Shown in pieces: positions 44,477 to 55,698 of a stretch of 64,000 bases of DNA (position 1 is the first letter of the stretch; each line of letters starts with the position of its first letter). Source of the stretch: Dipteris shenzhenensis (Eukaryota > Polypodiophyta > Polypodiopsida > Gleicheniales); assembly GCA_047967505.1 (NCBI GenBank), contig CM106539.1; one strand, given 5' to 3'. The position numbers and the translations under genes are program-made. Below the pieces are notes generated by a model. That model saw only the letters and a program-made list of their open reading frames with translations. It had not been told where the DNA came from and did no database searches.

Positions 44477-45484
44477 TCAAACCGCTGAACTAGGTAGACT
44501 CTTCGTCAGCATATCTGCAGGGTTATCATCTGTATGAACCTTGACAAGCTCTATGTGCTTATCCTCAAGTACCTCCCTGATGAAATGGTACTTGACCTCA
44601 ATGTGTTTGGTCTTTGCATGAAAGACCGGATTCCGTGCTAGCTGAATAGCACTCATGGAATCACTATGCAATGTCAGTACACTTGTATGAATCCCCAAAT
44701 CTCCCACTAGCCGATCAAGCCATATAGCCTCCTTGCAACCCTCTATGGATGCAACATACTCAGCCTCTGTGGTAGACAAAGCAACGCACTTCTATTTGGA
44801 AGACATCCACGACACTGCACCACCTAGAAAGGTGAACACATAACTAGAAGTGGATCTCCTACTATCCACATGCCCTGCATAGTCTGAACCTATGTACCCA
44901 AGTACATGCATGTCTCCTCTACCAAAGCAGATGCACATCTCCTTGGTACCCTTCATGTACCTCATGATGCACTTAACTGCCTCCCAATGCCTCTTTCCTG
45001 AATTAGCCATATACCGGCTAGCAACTCCCACTACAAATGCAATGTCTGGTCTAGTAGCTATCATAGCATACATAAGACTCCCAACTGCTGATGCATAAGG
45101 AACCTTGGCCATCATGGCCCTCTCCTCATCTAATTTGGGACTATCTGTATGACTCAGTTTCACATATGGAGGAAATGGAGTACTAACTGCCTTCCCCCCC
45201 TCCATATTGAAACGCTGCAATACTTTTGTAACATACTCCTTCTGTGAAACCCAAAGGAGTTTCCTACTCCGATCACGTGTGATGCGCATACCAAGAATAT
45301 GACTTGCAAGTCCCAAATCCTTCATATCAAAGGCCTCATGCAACTTGGCCTTTAATGCATCTAGCTCATAAGTATTCTTGCTAGCCAATAGCATATCATC
45401 CACATATAGTGCCAGGATTATCAAGCTATTATCCTTAGCCCTTTTAGTTAGCATAATCCCACACTTTCCTAGTTGCATCATCAA
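44477..45484 (-). pseudogene. Copia RT (second half) and RNase H
   Basis: The reading begins about where RT palm motif C should be: ALYVDDMLLASKNTYELDAL, with the catalytic YVDD intact. It goes on with FDMKDLGLASHILGM, STPFPPYVKLS, YASAVGSLMYAMIATRPDIA and SDYAGHVDSRRSTSSYVFT (RNase H), then after a single TAG in SSK-stop-KCVAL, STTEAEYVASIEGCKEAIWL and KHIEVKYHFIREVLED. Copia relatives have Gln at the stop position, so one C-to-T change explains it. The N-terminal RT half is deleted, so the product could not act as a polymerase. Confidence 0.92.
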
Positions 45485-45490
45485 TGAATG

Positions 45491-47019
45491 TCACATAGTA
45501 TTGAGCCCCGCGCCTAATGACCGTGTAGGCATGGGACCACATACATCTGAATGCACCAAATCAAGCTTTTCAAACTCTTTCTTTCCCCTTATTTTATGGG
45601 CTGATTTAGTATGCTTCCCATAGAGACAGTGCTCACAAAATTCAAAATCAGAGAAACTCAAATGCGGTACATAACCCAAATGGCATAAGAGTTTCATTCC
45701 ATTCTGGCTCATGTGCCCCAACCTGCAATGCCACAAAGAAGTGCTTGGCTGCTCGGTTATTGCAACAACATGATCAAATACCCCTGATACATGTAAGGGA
45801 TACAAAGTCCCACACTTGGCACCCCTGGCCAAAAGCATAGAGCCCTTTTAAATTTTCCAACTCTGAAAGCCAAAAGTGGTGTGAAAACCAGCATCATCTA
45901 GCTGACCCACTAAAATAAGACTCTTGGTCAACTTAGGCACATGTCTCACATGTTTCAAAATAAATGCAGACCCATTTGCAAAAGAAAACTTTATGTCACC
46001 TGCTCTGACTATGTCACATGCATAGCCATTTCCAAGATGCACACAACCTGTCTTTCCATTGTTATTAGTGGAGAACCATTCCCTATGGGGAGTAACATGG
46101 AATGAAGCACCAGAATCCAAAATCCAATCTTGGGAATATGCATCATCTGAAGTGGTAAGCAACTTTGTAGATAAACTAGACATGAAGAGAATGTCATTGT
46201 CACTATCATGTGTGACTGCATTGATCTCCTCAATCTTCACTTTTCCTTTGTCCTCCCTTGGACTCTCTTCCTTTTGATTTGCACCCCAATTTGCATTCTT
46301 TTTCTTATCCTTTTGCTCTCTTTTCAACTTGTAGCAATCCTTTTTCATATGGCCCTCCTTGCCATAGTGGTAACACTCAATGTTCCATGCCCTGGATTTG
46401 CTACTAGACTTCCCTCTTTCTTGGGACTTCCCCCTGAACTGTGATCTTCCCCTTTGCACATTTAAGGCTGCATCCTGCTTGTTGCCATCCATAGACTTCC
46501 GTCTAATCTCCTCGGCCAACAAGCTACGCACAACATCATCAAATTTCAGTACTCCACTAGGTGCAGAGTTACTAACAGCTATACGGAAGGTATCCCATGA
46601 GGATGGCAACAAACATAAGAGAAATATTGCCTTAGTCTCCACATCAAAATTCATTTTCTGAGCCTGAAGCTGGCTGAAAATAATATTGAATTCATTCAAG
46701 TGAGAAGCAATGGAGACCCCTTCCTTCATCTGCAGCTCAAACAACCTCTTCATGAGGTAAACTTTATTAGAGGCAGTTTCCTTTTCATAAGTGGCACATG
46801 GTTTCTTCCACAAATCTTCTGTAGTTTGCTCATTTACTACTATGAAATAAACTCACTCTGCAAGATGAAGTCTAATAGTAGATTTTGCTAATGCATCCAA
46901 CTCATTCCAATCATCCTCAGACATATTTGCAGGCTTAGCTTCAATCCCTGCTAAAAGTTTGTCCCATCAAACTTTTTAATGCTTAAAAACTCCTTTTCAG
47001 ACATGGAAAAGGATGCCAT
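45491..47019 (-). pseudogene. Copia gag, protease and integrase N-terminus
   Basis: The start is MASFSMSEKEF at 47019. After two stops in the N-terminal part, gag reads ATYEKETASNKVYLMKRLFE and SIASHLNEFNIIFSQLQ, then the CCHC knuckle IECYHYGKEGHMKKDCYKL (C-x2-... with Tyr-His in place of the second Cys, so a defective knuckle). Protease follows as DWILDSGASFHVTPHREWF (active-site DSGA), then after a stop near 45848 the GAG-pre-integrase H2C2 zinc site LWHCRLGHMSQNGMKLL ... CEHCLYGKHTK. It ends at LVHSDVCGPM, the very start of the integrase core. The core itself is deleted. Confidence 0.9.
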
Positions 47020-48377
47020 GATGCAAATGAAACAAAATCCCAAGTGCAGTGCCTGCAAGAGAGAATCACACCAAAGACCAGGTGCACCCAAATGTGTATG
47101 CCACAATAGACTAAAATATCACCAAAACTCAAAGCTCAAAGCATCAAAAGATGCAGCTGACTCATGTGCAAATATTATGCATCCATATGAGCAAATCTGG
47201 CCCAAAAGAAAATGCCAACTGCAATGGCAATCCAAAATGCCAATAAGTGCCAAATGACTCAAGCATAAACACCGTCCACTGGCATATGCATCAATAATAT
47301 CTCATTCAAGAGAGCATAGCACTATTAGTGCATCACCTGCAATGTGTTAAAGCTATCCCTGAACATAAAATAGCATCCATGTGCAAAGCATCCATAAAAA
47401 ATAGCATCCCACAAGGCAATTTGGGCCTATCAGCGCATCCAATAAGGACCACAATGCATCCAAATGGCCTATAAATCATCCACTACAACCCAATGCACAC
47501 CACAAATGAGCGCACACTGCTGAAACTACAACTAGAGTGATCTGCATACGGTATGCTCAAGAAATCATGGTCCCACAATAATGACCGCTACTGAAAATAG
47601 AACTTGAGATGCCTCAAAACATGGATGCCATTTCATAATCAGACTTAGCAAGAAAATCTACAAATATCTCTCTTCTGCCGAAACTCCAAAATCCCAACCG
47701 ATGAGTGAGAAATGGGAGTCAACACTTATCCATCGCCATGTGGCATTAATCTAAGGTTTTAAAACCTTAGAATGAAAAATGCATAACAGAGAATGAAATC
47801 GAATACACAGAGATCTATAACTCTAAAAATCCTCCATCGAATCACATAAGAATTGACAGCTAGCGATTTTTGGGCACGTGAAACGCAATGGGACAGACGG
47901 GGTTTTGGAAACCGTGGTCTCAGTCACTAGTTCCAACACATGGACTGAAAAATGTTTTTGGAAATAGGGCTGTTTGTAAACTCCACTGGAGTGCAAATGA
48001 TGAGCAACATAGAAGTTTTAGGACCTCCTAAGTCCACCGGAACTGACAGATCTACAAATGGTTGCTCCAAACTTGAGTTCCAACACCCGGGCAGAAAAAC
48101 GCAGAAACTAACACAGTGAGTCAGAAATCCAATGAAATGATCCTACATTTAAGAATGAAGGTGTTTCCAAGCTCCTAAAGTGAAGTGGACACCAAAAGCA
48201 AGCAATAGTTTCCTCTACAACTTCGCAAAACCAAAGTGACTTTTCCAAAGTTTTCTCCAAGGTCTCTAGACACTCAGATGCAAGTAAAGTCACCCACAAA
48301 GCTTCCCACAGAGCTTCTCCTTCCTCCCACAGAGCTGCTGAGCTTCAAGCATTCACGCACACTCAGCTAGATCACCC
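47020..48377 (-). other. Long untranslated leader of the nested copia element
   Basis: About 1.36 kb separate the primer-binding site from gag, where most copia elements have tens to a few hundred bases. No coding potential was found on the minus strand. Either an unusually long leader or an inserted, unrecognised segment. Confidence 0.6.
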
Positions 48378-48391
48378 GGGCTCTGATACCA
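48378..48391 (-). promoter_or_regulatory. Primer-binding site (initiator tRNA-Met)
   Basis: On the minus strand TGGTATCAGAGCCC follows the LTR end after two bases. This is the standard copia site complementary to the 3' end of initiator tRNA-Met. Confidence 0.93.
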
Positions 48392-48393
48392 GT

Positions 48394-48568
48394 TGAGAGT
48401 GCTCTCAACGGAAGCAAGAACGAAAGAGGGAGAGAGAGAGAGAGACAGAGAGCCACACAAGTTTTAGTGGGTGCAGAACCACCCTAATCTTCTTTTTCAT
48501 TCATTTATATATGTGTTTGAGTATTGTACATAACCGGGGTAAAGGCATAGTGACCTTTAACCCCCACA
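48394..48568 (-). repeat. 5' LTR of the nested copia element
   Basis: On the minus strand it runs from TGTGGGGGTTAAAGG to GCACTCTCA, 175 bp with TG...CA ends, directly followed by the primer-binding site. Confidence 0.92.
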
Positions 48569-48573
48569 GCTTC

Positions 48574-49685
48574 CGCTCCCTCTTGTATGTATGAAACCTC
48601 TTCTTCTCCCTTGTGTTTGTAGTATTTTGATTGTATTTGAGTGGAATCTTACTCTCATGGGAATGAAAGTCACTTCTTATAATTTTCCTTGAGTCTTCAT
48701 TCCTATGTCTTTTTCTCTCTCTATTCAAGTCTCTAAAGTAGTTCTTGTTCGATCGCACACTGTGCACACATGGTCCATTCATTTCTTGAGCTACCATGCA
48801 AGCTTCTTCTCTCTTTTAGGTGAATTCTAGGGGTATTGGATCGTTGATAATTGTGGAGCCTTAAGGGACTAGTTTGCTCAGGCGAAATGAGCATGGGTGG
48901 AGGGCAATTTTTATGACAATTTGACCCCTTGTTAGTGTTTTGCTCATAACTTTTTGCTTAGTAGTCCGATTTTGATGAAACTTATATCAACGCGAAGTCT
49001 CTTTAAGATGCATGTTTGTATGTGATTATATCTTGAATTAGATACTGTTGCAAAAATTTATGAGTCTCTGTGTTTGATAGTCTATTTTCATGATAGTTTT
49101 TACCCCCTTTTAGTAAACTGTCCATATCTCTTCAACCGGTTATCTGTTTTCAACAAAACTTATATCAATACAAAGCTCACTTCAAGGAACATCCCTATAT
49201 GTACTTTAATTTTTTATATCAGTTCTCTGGTGGATGTTATAGACCTCTGTGTTTTCTAGCAATTTGTAGAATGATTTAAGCCATTTCTAGAGGTTTCTGT
49301 GAAGGAGGTGCCATGTTTCCCCGGAATTTACCCATCCAGCCAAATCAGCCCCTTCAAGCCCCTAGATATATATTAGTTCATGTCATGTTGATCCAAAAGA
49401 TCTTCTTCCAACAATGCATTGCTCTTCTCTTTGGCACCGACTGGCTTGGTGAGATGATGGCCTTTGCGGATCCCTTTCTTCTCCCGATGCTAGACTATAA
49501 CATCACTTGGCATGTTACCATATTCATTCTCCTTTAAGGGAAGTAAGGAGAAAGATATATTGTGGTTTTCTTTGCATGAAAATATTTTCTTCATCTCTCT
49601 TTACAAGGGATAAGGGTCCCTATTATTAAGATTGGGAAGAGCAGGAAGCTAAGAGGTGCGTGAAGTTTCATTACCCCCAACTTCA
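48574..49685 (+). mobile_element. Right LTR of E1, second part
   Basis: Continues the LTR sequence from the break at 44221 and matches the left LTR to its end CAACTTCA (28636 there). It then passes straight into satellite units. The open stretch ALLFGTDWLGEMMAFADPF near 49430 is shared with the left LTR. Confidence 0.9.
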
Positions 49686-49687
49686 TA

Positions 49688-51355
49688 AAAAAACTCAATC
49701 CTAGGTGTGTTATTCGAACAAGTGCTTATTGGATGGGGGTGAAACTTTGCAAAAAAGTCAAAAAAACCTGGTTTGAGGTACGTGCAGAGTATTTTGCCCA
49801 TTGGCTATGCTTGGCATTGTCGATCAAGCATTAAACACCATTTTTGCCTTAGTGTCATGCACAACCGTTGAAAAAAAGGGTCCTAGGTGTGTTATTTGAA
49901 TAACCACTTATAGGATGGGCGCACAACTTTGCATGTAAGTTAATACCACCTAGATTAAGGTGTGTGCAAAGTATTGTGCCCATCAGATATGCTTTGCATT
50001 GTTGATCAAGCATAAAACACCGTTTTTGCTTTAGTGCCATGCACAACCATCAAAAAACATGATCGAAACTATGTTATTCAGACAAGTAGTTATCGGATTG
50101 GGGCACCACTTTACAAAAAAGACAAGTTCAACTAGATGGAGGTGCGTGCAAAGTATTGTGCCCATCGAATATGCTTTTCATGGTCGGTCACGCATTATAC
50201 ACCGTTTTTTTCCTAATGTTCCGTCAAAAAACGTGCTCCGAGGTGTGTTATCCAAACAAGTACTTATGGGATGGGTGAACCACTTTGCATGCAAGTCAAT
50301 AAAACCTATGTTGAGGCAAAGTATTGTGTCCATCATATGTGCTTTGCATGGTCAATCGAGCATTAAATATCGTTTTTGCCTTAGTGTCATTCACAACCAT
50401 CAAAAAACACAATCCTAGGTGTGTTATTCAAACAAGTACTTATCGGATGGGTGTGCCTATTTGCACGCAAGTCAATAAAACCTACTTTGAGGTGCGGGCA
50501 AATTATTATGCCCATCAGATATGCCTTGCATGTTTAATCACAAATTATACACCATTTTCTTCCTAGTGTTATGCACTACTGTCAAAAACGTGCTCCCAGG
50601 TGTGTTATTCGAGCAACTACTTATGGTATGGGAGCATCACTTTTCATGCGACTTAATCCCACATAGTTTGAGGCATATGCAAATTATTATGCCATTCGGC
50701 TATGCTTTGCATGGTCAATCACACATTATACACCGTTTTTTCCTAGTGTTATTCACAACCGTTTAAAAACACGCTCCCACGTGTGTTATCTGAACAAGTA
50801 CTTATGGGATGGGAATGCCCCTTTTCATGCAATTCAATACCATCTATTCTTATGTGCATGCAAATTATTGTGCCCACCATCAGATATGTTTTGCATTGTC
50901 GATCAAGCATTAAGTTTCGTTTTTGCCTAAGTGTGATGCACATCCGTTAAAACATATGCTCCTATGTGTGTTATCCAATCAAGTTCTTATCGAATGGGCA
51001 TGCCACTATGGGTTGAGGAGCATGAAAAGTATTGTGCCCATTTGCTCTGCTTTTCTTTGTCGATCAAGCATTAAACACCATTTTTGCCTTAGTGTCATGC
51101 ACAACCATAAAAAACACAGTCCTAGGTGTGTTATTCGAATAACTACTTATGGGATGGACACACGACTTTGTATGTAAGTCAATACCACATAGGTGGAGGT
51201 GTGTGAAAACTATTATACCTATCGGATATGCTTTGCATTGTCGACCAAGCATGAAACACCGTTTTTGCTTTAGTGTCATGCATAATCATCAAAAAACATG
51301 GTCATACGTGTGTTATTCAAAGAAGAAGCTATCGGATTGGGGTGCCACTTTGCAC
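49688..51355. repeat. Satellite array, period about 182 bp, block 2 (about 9 units)
   Basis: Same unit and orientation as block 1, with TCCTAGGTGTGTTAT, CACTTTGCATGCAA and TATGCTTTGCATTGTCGATC recurring about every 180 bp. The array was evidently continuous with block 1 before E1 inserted. Where it restarts, about 50 bp of unit sequence are missing relative to the break at 26741, so the junction was altered after or during insertion. Confidence 0.93.
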
Positions 51356-52330
51356 TGTTATGGATAAATTTGACCAAAGTAAAAAGCATAAATATGTGTG
51401 TGTGCTTGTATGTGTGGCAATAGTATAATAAAATATGGTGTGCATAAGAGATGGCAGGGCATGACCATGTGCCACCCTTCCACGTAAGAGGACCCATAAG
51501 GTGTGTTGTACATAATCCATGGTAGTAATAATATAAAATAATAAGATGGCATGGGTCCTCCATGTACCGCCCCTCCACCTAGGCAGTCCCATGCCTGCAT
51601 TTAGTGAGATATGGCCCAAGGACCATGGGAGAAGTAATATAAAATAGGTGGAGATGGATATTATATTGGATTATTCTCTCCATGTAGGATAGGCCCATGT
51701 GGGCGGGGGTGTAGAAAGTCCAAGAATGCAAGTTAAATAATGGAAAAGTAGGATGAGGTGGCAAGATTCCTTGTGCCAACCCTCCACTTATCCTCCTAGA
51801 TGTTTGAACGTATTATAAAATTGGGAAGAGACCAAGGGACTATCTTAAACTTGGGATATGGGGGTTGATTTATGTGGAAAAATTAGGCAAAGGGTTGTTG
51901 CACACAATTGAGAGTGCGTAACCGCCTAGCCCACATAGGAGACTCTTCCACACAGACCATGCATGTGGGAGGGTGCATTTATTGGGAGAGATCCCCTCTC
52001 TTGGCTATAAAAGGAGGGGGCTATTCCTTGATGGGACACGCTCATTCTTGTAAAGCCACCTAGCTAGTACTTTGATTTCCCCCCCATCTTTCCAATAAAG
52101 CATGACTCTCTTCCCTTGATGTCTCCATCTCTACAATCCACCTCCCATCATGTACATTCTCCTCTTCCCCCTCTTCCTTCCCCCTTGTGCCATAGTCCCC
52201 TCCTCATTACCACCCCTCTTAATCCCTTTTCCCCACCTATGTTAATGCTTCTTCCCTCACGTTCCCTTTTCCTCCATGGCCCTTGAGCATCGCCATGCCT
52301 AGCATCTAGCCTCATGCATTGATTTCTTTT
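51356..52330 (+). mobile_element. Probable 5' LTR of gypsy element E2 (right border unknown)
   Basis: It starts TGTTATGG exactly where the satellite stops. It contains a TATA box (TATAAAA, 52006), a pyrimidine-rich start region, and AATAAA at 52094, in that order and spacing, as in the U3-R of an LTR. Orientation agrees with E2 coding at 54.7-58.9 kb. No second LTR is in the window, so the end cannot be fixed. Confidence 0.55.
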
Positions 52331-53268
52331 CTAGTTAAGAGAATTGGTGTGGCTGCTGAGATCAAAATCTCCACGACTAGTGGCATAAAATTCATTACTC
52401 CTACGGCTAGGTGTCGTTCTGCAGCACCTTTCGTGTGCAGTTCTCTGCTTCTGTGCCTCCAATCTGCATGTCTTCTGCTCACAGTTCTCTGTGTATACGA
52501 CTGCAGAACTTCTTAGTTTCTATGCCTTTCGCCTGCAGTTCCTGCACATCTTCTGGGTTCCTGTGCCTTCAGCCTACGATTCCTGTGCATCTTTTGAGTC
52601 CTTGCACATCTTTTATGTGGCGCCACACGTCTTCTGGTTGACTATGTCTACAAAATTGCTTTTGCGCATCGTCAGTGTGATGCGGATGCGTCAATTTTAC
52701 GAGCAAAAACCTATGAGCAGGTTTATCCGAGCGTGTTTTTCAAGAGATTTTTAAAAATGTTTTTCTTTAGGAAACATGGTTTTTACACTTTTATTTTCAC
52801 TAGAACTAGATCCCTTTATCATAAAAATATACAGACTAGTCACTCATTCATTTTTACACAACATAATTTTCTTATTTAGAGACATCCCTTTGTACCCCTG
52901 TTATTACCTTAAAAAAGTGTTGATTCCTTTAAGAAACATTCCTCATAATCACTCTCAATGTAATAATACTATGCATATATAATTACTTATTAACACATTT
53001 TTATCATATGGCAATATCTTTTTAGTGTTTTTATAGCATATTTATGGACATGTTTCTAAAGAAGTTTAAATTACTATAAATAAGTATTAACTTGGGCTTA
53101 TATATCACTCTCATAAAATACATGTAATATTTAATACTATATATGAAATATTTTCCAAAATATAACTCCATAGATGTGCTCAAATGGGGTGTTCCGATCA
53201 ATTTGAGTGGTTGAATGACTATATTTGGACATTGGATATGAAAGTTATGTCACTTTTAAAAGTGCTGT
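52331..53268. other. Unassigned sequence
   Basis: TCTGCAGTTC/CTGTGCCTTC-type phrases recur at 52430-52640 without a clean period. 52760-53180 is AT-rich with nothing recognised. It may be the remainder of the E2 LTR and leader. Confidence 0.4.
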
Positions 53269-53338
53269 CCAAGGTAGTTTCGCCAGCGAAACTACCTTGG
53301 GAGACTTGCTTCAAAGGGGTTTCGCTGGCGAAACTACC
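53269..53338. repeat. Perfect hairpin and inverted repeat
   Basis: 53269-53300 is a hairpin with 14-bp perfect arms (CCAAGGTAGTTTCG) and loop CCAG. Its inner 20 bp GGTAGTTTCGCCAGCGAAAC recur inverted at 53319-53338 (GTTTCGCTGGCGAAACTACC). The block therefore has two alternative foldings. Confidence 0.9.
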
Positions 53339-53822
53339 TGGATGGCTTGCTTCAATGAGTTTTCTTTGAAGAAACTCTTTCATGAAGATAGGTTGAGAGA
53401 GGGTTTTCAATGTCACCCCCTATTAAGTAAAAGTTGTAAGAAGGATCATAAGGGAATTTTCATAGAGAAGTCTACTCTACATGTGGGTTTCTTCAAAAGC
53501 CATCCCATTATGCTCTCACCATTCCTACAGATTCACCTAAAGATTTTTGTATAAAATAGGCATTGCTATAATACTTTGCATATTTCTAAGTGAAACTATG
53601 TTTTCTTCTGATCGATTTTTGCCATATTTATGCATAGTTGGAAGCTTTTTTTTTCCTTCGCTCGGACGCTCGGAAGATTTCGCTCAGAAAATGCTCGTCC
53701 CCGTGTGATGCCATGTAAAACTGCTCTTGCGCATCTACAACAGACCTTGCGCCCCCCCACCTCTATCTTCTTCTTCTTCTCTTTCTCTTTTCTTCTCCTC
53801 TCCTCTCCTCTCTTTTTATTAA

Positions 53823-53884
53823 GGAGTGGGAATTAAACCCAAGACCTCCCCATTCACAAAAGGAAGACTTACCAATGGGCCAAC
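53823..53884 (-). repeat. tRNA-like sequence (tRNA-derived SINE head or tRNA pseudogene)
   Basis: On the minus strand TGGCCCATTGGTAAGTC resembles a pol III A box, and about 30 bp later GGTCTTGGGTTTAATTCCCA resembles the T-arm with B box (consensus GGTTCGAATCC). Spacing is right for a tRNA core with a Ser/Leu-like arrangement. The B box is mutated and no CCA-type acceptor stem closes, so it is not a working tRNA gene. Confidence 0.5.
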
Positions 53885-53899
53885 AAATAGGAAGTGATG

Positions 53900-54698
53900 A
53901 AAGTGTAATGATATTGCTTACTTGGTGAAATCTCATGAACTGTAACTCTCTAACCGTAGGGAGTTTCCTCATGTTGTAAAAAGCAAAAGTACTTTATTTC
54001 ATGTGCTCTATTCATATCAGATACTAGATCGTAGATTCTAAACCTTTTCAAGTTCACTCCTTGGATGCACGCCACACGAGGAGGGTGGATATTTATGTCA
54101 CTTCTCGACAAGTTCAAGGATTTGGTGCTTGGTCCTCCACCCATTATGGCTACCAATTAGCGAGATCTCTTTCATGATCTTCATGTTGATCTTTAACAAC
54201 TGATTGTACAATGCATTGTTCAAGGAGACGATGGGTGGGATGATACACTGTGGATGATTCAAGATGAAGAACTAGTGATACATTAGGAGGACTTTGATTT
54301 CAATTCTACTCATTGTGCGGTGATTGAGCTACTTTTTGCATCAGAGGTAATTAAAATCGTGACATTCTTTGAAGGGTGGGATGTTCCCCAAGCTTGGGGG
54401 GAGATTTGGCACATCTGCTTATTAATTCCTATGGATAAGCTCGTCTTGAATGATTTCTTCTCGATCTCATTACAAAGGTTTCTAGGGCTTGGCTATGGTT
54501 GGTAATGTTTCGACCAAGGGATCCCTTTGTACCTAATCAACCCTTTGTGCCTCATTTTGAGCTTCAAGTTGTAATTCTTTTTGGTCTAAAGATAAACTAT
54601 TAACAAAGGATTGCAAGTTTATTTGGTGCTAAACGTCTTGCTCAAGTATTGAATTCTCCCCACCCTCTCCTTCTACCTATCTTGGACTACCGAGAAAC
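53900..54698 (+). other. E2 leader or LTR-like region
   Basis: No full gene. A weak likeness to the end of the E1 LTR (CATGTTGATC...CAATGCATTG) appears near 54180-54240. CCAAGCTTGGGGGGAGA at about 54390 resembles the polypurine element of Tat/Athila-type gypsy elements. Confidence 0.35.
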
Positions 54699-54719
54699 TT
54701 GGGATGTTCAGATTTTAGT

Positions 54720-55130
54720 CTTGGTGTGATGACATCTTGGGTCCTCCAATTTGATGGTGCATACAAACCTTCGACCAAGGCTGTTGGTGTGGGTGTGAAG
54801 CTCACTTCACCAGGGGGTGAGGTGTATGGTTATAGCAAGTCTACACTAGTAAGTACTTGCAACCAAGCTAAGTACTTGGCACTCATTTTTCGGCTACAAA
54901 AGGCACAAGGACATTGCATCAAGCAACTTGAGGTGCAAGGAGATTCTCAACTCATGTGTGAACAAGTTAGTGGAAGGTAGAAGGTGTAGAGCAAAGGCTT
55001 GGTTCCACAACATCAACAAGCATTGGAACTTTGCCAACAATTTGAAGAGGTAAAAATCCAGCATATCCCTCGAGCTCAAAATCTAGTTGCTGATTTCTTG
55101 GCACGTGAAGCTTGTACTTCAATCACACAT
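54720..55130 (+). pseudogene. Second (archaeal-type) RNase H domain upstream of E2 gag
   Basis: The reading is VLQFDGAYKPSTKAVGVGV, STCNQAKYLALIFRLQKA and LEVQGDSQLMCEQV, then after a stop near 54980 VKIQHIPRAQNLVADFLARE. This is the order of a complete RNase H fold of the plant/archaeal type carried as an extra domain by Tat-lineage gypsy elements: first Asp in FDGA, second acidic site in the N-xxEY box (here NQAKY, so Glu is lost), third in GDSQL, last in ADFLA. In known Tat elements this domain lies after RT-RH; here it precedes gag on the same strand. It may be a rearrangement or the tail of a further element. Confidence 0.75.
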
Positions 55131-55174
55131 GAAATGAGTGAAAGCATTGCCCCAACAAAGCGGCAAGCCACGAA

Positions 55175-55248
55175 TGAGGGTGATCATTTGCAAGGAATGC
55201 AAAGGTTATGGTCATCATGAAACTAAGTGTTGGGCACATTTGATATGA
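55175..55248 (+). pseudogene. Zinc knuckle after the upstream RNase H
   Basis: In the next frame after the RNase H reading stands CKECKGYGHHETKCWAHLI and a stop. This is a complete C-x2-C-x4-H-x4-C knuckle. Together with the RNase H this gives a nucleic-acid-binding unit ahead of gag. A one-base slip separates the two. Confidence 0.65.
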
Positions 55249-55306
55249 GTTTACCGACTTTGAAAGATCATCAGAAAGGTCCTCAAGGACATTGCTCAAA
55301 ATAAGG

Positions 55307-55471
55307 ATGCCAGACCGCACACACCTTGAAGAAATAGCATGGCGATTACAAGAACTAGAAGAAGCTGAAGGTGATGTGCAAGCTCTCCAACTGTTGACAA
55401 TTGTCATGGCATTCTTGTTTGCCTTGATGAACAACCTCATGCGGTGCCGTGTCTCTAACCCTCGCTTGTAA
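55307..55471 (+). CDS. Conserved small membrane-type ORF before gag (E2)
   Basis: An intact 54-residue frame, MPDRTHLEEIAWRLQELE followed by EAEGDVQALQ, a hydrophobic segment (LLTIVMAFLFALMNNLM) and the basic tail RCRVSNPRL. It is the counterpart of 28753-28908 in E1: same length class, same position between leader and gag, same charged helix plus hydrophobic segment. Open in both copies while the neighbouring gag and pol frames are full of stops. Function unknown. Confidence 0.6.
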   Translation: MPDRTHLEEIAWRLQELEEAEGDVQALQLLTIVMAFLFALMNNLMRCRVSNPRL

Positions 55472-55698
55472 AGATGGATGCGATATCATGAGGGTTTGTT
55501 CTTTTAAGATTGTCTATGAGCTATTCTATGCTGAAGATTCTTCCCGTGTAGTATTTCACAATACACCAGTCACACCCTACCCTGCCTATGTGTGCTTTGT
55601 GGATGTATCTTCACTTGATTTTCAGTTCAAGCTACCTCTTTCCATTGTTTGCCAATAGATAAGCCTCATTTCATCTCTCTCTTTTCCATTTTCCAAGC

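Larger units (their letters stand above)
44222..48568 (-). mobile_element. Ty1-copia element nested in the E1 LTR, internally deleted
   Basis: A complete insertion with a 5-bp target duplication GCTTC on both sides (44217-44221 and 48569-48573). It has short LTRs (44222-44392 and 48394-48568), a tRNA-Met primer site, gag, protease, the start of integrase, the second half of RT and RNase H, all on the minus strand. At 4347 bp it is short: the integrase core and first half of RT are missing at about 45485-45490. It cannot move by its own proteins. Confidence 0.92.
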
